A program made the position numbers and the translations under genes. The notes under the pieces were generated by a model, which ran no database searches, was not told the origin of the DNA, and saw only the letters and a list, made by a program, of their open reading frames with translations. Positions 5,184 through 8,383 of a DNA stretch of 8,383 nt are shown piece after piece; within the stretch, counting starts at the first letter, position 1; each line of letters begins with the position of its first letter. The stretch comes from an uncultured Eubacteriales bacterium (lineage in GTDB: Bacteria > Bacillota > Clostridia > Oscillospirales > Acutalibacteraceae): NCBI GenBank assembly GCA_934457095.1, contig CAKSHJ010000019.1:1-8383 (forward strand), in the 5' to 3' direction.

Positions 5184-5978
5184 ATGTCCGCTGTGACGCA
5201 GGCAAAACGCATTGTCGTTAAGGTGGGAACCTCTACCTTGACCTATGAGAATGGGAAGTTGAATTTGCGTACTACTGAGGAACTTTGCAAAGTATTGAGC
5301 GATTTGCATAATGCCGGGATGGAGGTTGTGCTGGTTTCCTCCGGCGCTATGGGGGTTGGTGTGGGTAAGCTGGGGCTTCCTGCCCGTCCTGCTCAGATTG
5401 AAAAAAGACAGGCGGTTTCTGCGGTGGGACAATGCGAATTGATGTTTATGTATGATAAATTGTTTGGCGAATATAATTGTACGGTGGCGCAGGTTTTGCT
5501 TACCGCAGACAATGTTGCCAATGCTCGCAGTAAGCAGAATATTCAAAATACGTTTCGCGCGTTGCTGGATATGGGGATTATTCCTGTGGTCAACGAGAAC
5601 GATACGGTTAGCGTTGAGGAGTTGGACGGGCCCCATTTTGGTGATAACGATACGCTTTCGGCGGTGGTGGCGGCGCTGGTTGAGGCCGATTTGCTGGTTA
5701 TTTTAACCGATATTGACGGTTTGTATGACGCCGACCCAAGGAGTAATTCCCATGCAAAGCGCATACCGTATGTTGCCGGTATTACCCAAGAAATTTTGGC
5801 GTTGGCCGGCGATGCCGGCACCGCACGTGGTACCGGCGGAATGGCAACGAAAGTAAAGGCTGCACAAATTGCCAATCAAGCAGGGATTCCGTGTTGTGTG
5901 ATGAGCGGCGACCGGCCTAAAAATTTATATCGTCTGCTTAGGGGAGAGTCTATAGGTACGCTATTTACAGCGGAGTAA
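5184..5978 (+). CDS. proB: Glutamate 5-kinase (PUA-less)
   Basis: ProB phosphorylates L-glutamate with ATP to L-glutamyl 5-phosphate, the first and usually proline-inhibited step of proline synthesis in the cytosol. It is an amino acid kinase fold. Visible motifs are KVGTSTLT with Lys13, VSSGAMGVGVGKLGL (51-65), VNENDTV (136-142), the glutamate-binding loop FGDNDTLSA (152-160), TDIDGLYDADPR (175-186) and GTGGMATKVKAA (216-227). At 264 residues it consists of the kinase domain only; the roughly 100-residue C-terminal PUA domain of the E. coli enzyme is absent, a variation found in many bacteria and not a truncation, since the kinase domain ends naturally. The start is ATG 5184, with AGGAG (5167-5171) 12 bases upstream, slightly far. 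The proA start follows after a 27-base gap, so the two are co-transcribed. Confidence 0.97.
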   Translation: MSAVTQAKRIVVKVGTSTLTYENGKLNLRTTEELCKVLSDLHNAGMEVVLVSSGAMGVGVGKLGLPARPAQIEKRQAVSAVGQCELMFMYDKLFGEYNCTVAQVLLTADNVANARSKQNIQNTFRALLDMGIIPVVNENDTVSVEELDGPHFGDNDTLSAVVAALVEADLLVILTDIDGLYDADPRSNSHAKRIPYVAGITQEILALAGDAGTARGTGGMATKVKAAQIANQAGIPCCVMSGDRPKNLYRLLRGESIGTLFTAE

Positions 5979-6005
5979 GCATATAAAAAGGGGTGTGTTT
6001 CTATT

Positions 6006-7250
6006 ATGACTGAGCTGGAGCAAATGGGGCTGTACGCAAAACGGGCCGCGCAAGTTTTGGCGTATGCCGGACAAAAAAAGAATGCCGCGCTGCTGGAAAT
6101 TGCCAAGGCTTTGCGCAATCGCAGTGAGGAAATTTTGGCCGCTAATGAGGTGGATTTGGCTCAGGCTAAGCAAAACGGTATGAGTCAGGCGCTGTTGGAC
6201 CGTCTTACTCTAACGCCTCAACGCATTGAGGGTATGGCAAGGGGCGCTGAGGAAGTTATGGCGCAGAAAGACCCCATTGGTACTGTTTTGGACGGTATGA
6301 CGCAGACTAACGGTTTGAAAATTGAAAAAGTGCGGGTGCCTTTAGGCGTAATTGGAATGATTTATGAGGCGCGGCCCAACGTGACTTTGGATGCTGCCGT
6401 GCTTTGTCTCAAGGCCGGCAATGCTGTGATTTTACGCGGCGGTAAGGAGGCTTTTTATTCCAATCGCTGCATTGCAGGGATTATGCAATTGGCGATTGAA
6501 AAAGTCGGTTTGCCCAAGCATGCCGTGCAATTGGTGCTCAATACCGACAGGGAATCGGCTAACGAGATGATGCGTTTGACCGGTTATTTGGATGTGTTGA
6601 TTCCCAGGGGCGGCAAAGGGTTGATTCGCGCGGTGGTGGAAAATGCTAAGGTGCCCGTGATTGAAACCGGGTCGGGTAATTGCCATGTGTTTGTGGACGA
6701 CAGCGCCGATATACAAATGGCTGCTGAGATTATTTTTAATGCAAAAACCTCTCGGCCTTCGGTGTGTAACTCTATTGAAACCGTTTTGCTGCACCGCAAT
6801 ATTGCAGAAAACGCTTTGCCGGTGATTGCAGAGCGTTTATTGGAAAAACAAGTTGAAATTCGGGGGTGTCCCGTGGTTTGCGGTATATTGCCCAATGCGC
6901 ACCCTGCAACCGAATTGGATTGGGAAACCGAATATTTGGGGTATACGTTGGCTATTCGTGTGGTTGATGACTTGGATATGGCTATGGAGCATATTATGCG
7001 TTATACCACCGGCCATAGCGAGTGTATTGTAACACAAAATTATACCAATGCGATGCGTTTTACAGCCGGTATTGATGCTGCCGCGGTTTATGTTAATGCC
7101 TCTACTCGCTTTACCGATGGCGCTATGTTCGGATTAGGTGCAGAAATCGGTATTTCGACCCAAAAATTGCACACAAGGGGCCCTATGGGAGTAGAACAGC
7201 TTACTTCAGTGAAGTTTATTGTAGAAGGAAACGGACAGATTCGCAATTGA
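6006..7250 (+). CDS. proA: Glutamate-5-semialdehyde dehydrogenase (gamma-glutamyl phosphate reductase)
   Basis: ProA reduces L-glutamyl 5-phosphate to L-glutamate 5-semialdehyde with NADPH, which then cyclises to pyrroline-5-carboxylate. It belongs to the aldehyde dehydrogenase superfamily and is thought to work with ProB to pass on the labile intermediate. Motifs include GVIGMIYEARPNVT (114-127), LRGGKEAF (143-150), LIPRGGKGLI (198-207), the GSGNCHVFVD segment (222-231) and the catalytic Cys254 in SRPSVCNSIE. The C-terminal THELHTRGPMG-type signature of the family is present as KLHTRGPMG. The length of 414 residues is standard. ATG 6006 has AAGGGGTG about 10 bases upstream. It is the last gene of the proBA operon and is followed by a strong terminator; proC, for the final reductase, is not in the window. 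Confidence 0.97.
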   Translation: MTELEQMGLYAKRAAQVLAYAGQKKNAALLEIAKALRNRSEEILAANEVDLAQAKQNGMSQALLDRLTLTPQRIEGMARGAEEVMAQKDPIGTVLDGMTQTNGLKIEKVRVPLGVIGMIYEARPNVTLDAAVLCLKAGNAVILRGGKEAFYSNRCIAGIMQLAIEKVGLPKHAVQLVLNTDRESANEMMRLTGYLDVLIPRGGKGLIRAVVENAKVPVIETGSGNCHVFVDDSADIQMAAEIIFNAKTSRPSVCNSIETVLLHRNIAENALPVIAERLLEKQVEIRGCPVVCGILPNAHPATELDWETEYLGYTLAIRVVDDLDMAMEHIMRYTTGHSECIVTQNYTNAMRFTAGIDAAAVYVNASTRFTDGAMFGLGAEIGISTQKLHTRGPMGVEQLTSVKFIVEGNGQIRN

Positions 7251-7256
7251 TCGACT

Positions 7257-7303
7257 GCTCACAGAGCTTTTTTTGGAAAAAAAGGTTCTGTGGGCGTTTT
7301 TTT
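7257..7303 (+). terminator. Strong intrinsic terminator of proBA
   Basis: A long hairpin begins six bases after the proA stop: GCTCACAGAGC and the following T-tract (7257-7271 or so) pair with an A-tract and GGTTCTGTGGGC (up to 7295), with a few G-T pairs, around a tiny GG-centred loop. Seven T residues follow (7297-7303). It should end proBA transcription efficiently and isolates the downstream membrane-protein gene. Confidence 0.88.
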
Positions 7304-7349
7304 GTGGCTATATATAAGATATAGTACAAACATAAGGGGTTGCAAGGCT

Positions 7350-8234
7350 ATGTATTTGGAGAGTTACGGAGAGAGCAATGAAAAAACAGCGCAGTTTACA
7401 CAGGATTACCGTGGTGAAATGCCGCAGGAATTGATGCCGCAGGTGACTGTACCGCAAGAGGAACCGGAGTCTTTGGAGGATGTGCCGGTGTTTTATGTAA
7501 GCAGAGAAGAATGTGGTATGCCGGTTGAGCAAGAACTGTGCAATGCGCCTGAGGAAACGGAAAAAGAGCCGGAAATAGAGGGGTTTCCTCTTTGGAAACG
7601 CAATAATTGTCCCTCTCGGTTGTTTTATCCCACTAAGGTTCAGGTGCAACAGGAGGTGACCGAACAAGCGTTACCGCGTAAACCTGCCGGAGTGATTTTC
7701 GGAATTTTAGTATTAATGGCGGCATTTACGGGAGTAGTGTGTTTTTGCCAGTTTGGCGGGGTGAATTTGGTGCAGGATACTGCTGAAATTCGCGAATTTT
7801 TAACGCCTGTATTGATGCAAAATCCGCAAACTTTTTCTTCAATTACACAGACCGATAACGATATGGTTTTGCAGGCCGCAGTTTTCAGAGCGGCGAGTTT
7901 ACAGTCGGTTGATGCTCGGGAAATTGACGAATCGGGACGGCTGAAAATACCCGCCGAAAATGTGCAAAATGCCTGTGCTGAATTATTTGGCAGTGCCTAT
8001 CGTTTGACCCAAAAAACGCCCCAAAAAGAAACTTTTTTTACCTATCAGGACGCAGATAATACGTATCGGGTGCTTCCGCAGAGCAGCAGCGTTGCACAGG
8101 GTTTGCAAATAACAGAGGTTCGCAAACAAAATGGTGTTCTTGTGGCAACAGTACAGGGTGCGGAACATACGCTGCATTATCTGCTACAGTTTGATGCATT
8201 AAGTGGCAAACTTTATTTAGCGGCTGTTTTCTGA
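7350..8234 (+). CDS. Single-pass membrane protein of unknown function
   Basis: I do not recognise this 294-residue protein. It has an acidic, Glu/Pro/Gln-rich N-terminal region (about 1-110), one hydrophobic segment (about 113-133, flanked upstream by ProArgLys) and a C-terminal domain of about 160 residues. The basic residues before the segment suggest the N-terminus is inside and the C-terminal domain outside the cell. The outer domain has a helical first part (about 145-222) and a beta-rich second part ending in a hydrophobic KLYLAAVF. No enzymatic motif is seen. The start is ATG 7350, with AAGGGG (7334-7339) 10 bases upstream; the frame is open further upstream, but into the proBA terminator. 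No clear promoter is seen in the short gap, although an AT-rich stretch (7308-7325) could hold one. No terminator follows directly, so it may be co-transcribed with a gene to the right. Confidence 0.75.
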   Translation: MYLESYGESNEKTAQFTQDYRGEMPQELMPQVTVPQEEPESLEDVPVFYVSREECGMPVEQELCNAPEETEKEPEIEGFPLWKRNNCPSRLFYPTKVQVQQEVTEQALPRKPAGVIFGILVLMAAFTGVVCFCQFGGVNLVQDTAEIREFLTPVLMQNPQTFSSITQTDNDMVLQAAVFRAASLQSVDAREIDESGRLKIPAENVQNACAELFGSAYRLTQKTPQKETFFTYQDADNTYRVLPQSSSVAQGLQITEVRKQNGVLVATVQGAEHTLHYLLQFDALSGKLYLAAVF

Positions 8235-8383
8235 TTTTTGCTGTGTAGCAACACAAGGGAAGTTGGAGTTTTTATTTTCTGAGATACCAAAGATATTTGA
8301 GTGAGTTTGCGAAAAAACTTCACAATTGGTTGCAAAAAGAAAACAAATGAAATTCCATTGTAGAATATTAAGCCTTATGAGGA
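8235..8383. other. Intergenic tail with a possible weak promoter
   Basis: The final 149 bases contain no convincing gene. A TTGCT/AGCAA hairpin (about 8237-8250) lacks a T-run and is not a good terminator. TAGAAT (8361-8366) preceded by TTG could be a -10 for a gene starting beyond the window, but the only good -35-like hexamer (TTGCAA, 8330-8335) is 25 bases away, which is too far. The window ends in ATGAGGA, which could be part of a ribosome binding site. Confidence 0.3.

Noticed and set aside
5184..5978. proB truncated by loss of its PUA domain
   Set aside because: PUA-less glutamate 5-kinases are a known family form; the kinase domain is complete and the gap to proA is short and ordinary.

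Overview
The window looks like a chromosomal stretch from a Gram-positive, low-to-mid GC Firmicute, most likely a Clostridia member (Oscillospirales-like by feel; inferred, not computed). The reasons are strong AGGAG-type ribosome binding sites, intrinsic terminators with clean T-runs, a PUA-less ProB, the DXP-independent vitamin B6 enzyme PdxS with a divergent MocR/PdxR-type regulator, and a lipoprotein of Gram-positive style.

Bases 1-1114 are the right end of an integrated mobile element. A complete tyrosine recombinase (75-1088) reads rightwards. One base after its stop codon begins a 26-base copy of the 3' end of a tRNA-Asn gene, including CCA (1089-1114). The rest of that tRNA is absent, so this is the distal attachment junction. 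The intact tRNA-Asn and the body of the element should lie to the left, outside the window, and ordinary chromosome begins to the right.

Bases 1115-2592 hold a lipoprotein of unknown function on the minus strand, with its own terminator and -10 box, and a divergently transcribed cysteine hydrolase of the isochorismatase/nicotinamidase superfamily with a good extended -10 promoter.

Bases 2610-5079 are a vitamin B6 module. A GntR-HTH/aminotransferase-fold regulator (PdxR-like, minus strand) is divergent from pdxS, and the 145-base intergenic region carries repeated AACTGA boxes and a pdxS -10 box without a good -35. Two things stand out. The regulator has Arg307 where the family's PLP-binding lysine should be, and pdxS is followed by a terminator rather than by pdxT.

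Bases 5119-7303 are a proline biosynthesis operon, proB-proA, with its own promoter and a strong terminator. ProB makes glutamyl 5-phosphate and ProA reduces it to glutamate 5-semialdehyde; proC is not in the window. Bases 7350-8234 encode a single-pass membrane protein I do not recognise. The last 149 bases hold no clear gene.

I see no CRISPR array, complete rRNA or tRNA gene, or clear novel defence system. The points most worth a second look are the lysine-less PdxR-like regulator with its operator cluster, and the integrase/tRNA-Asn junction.
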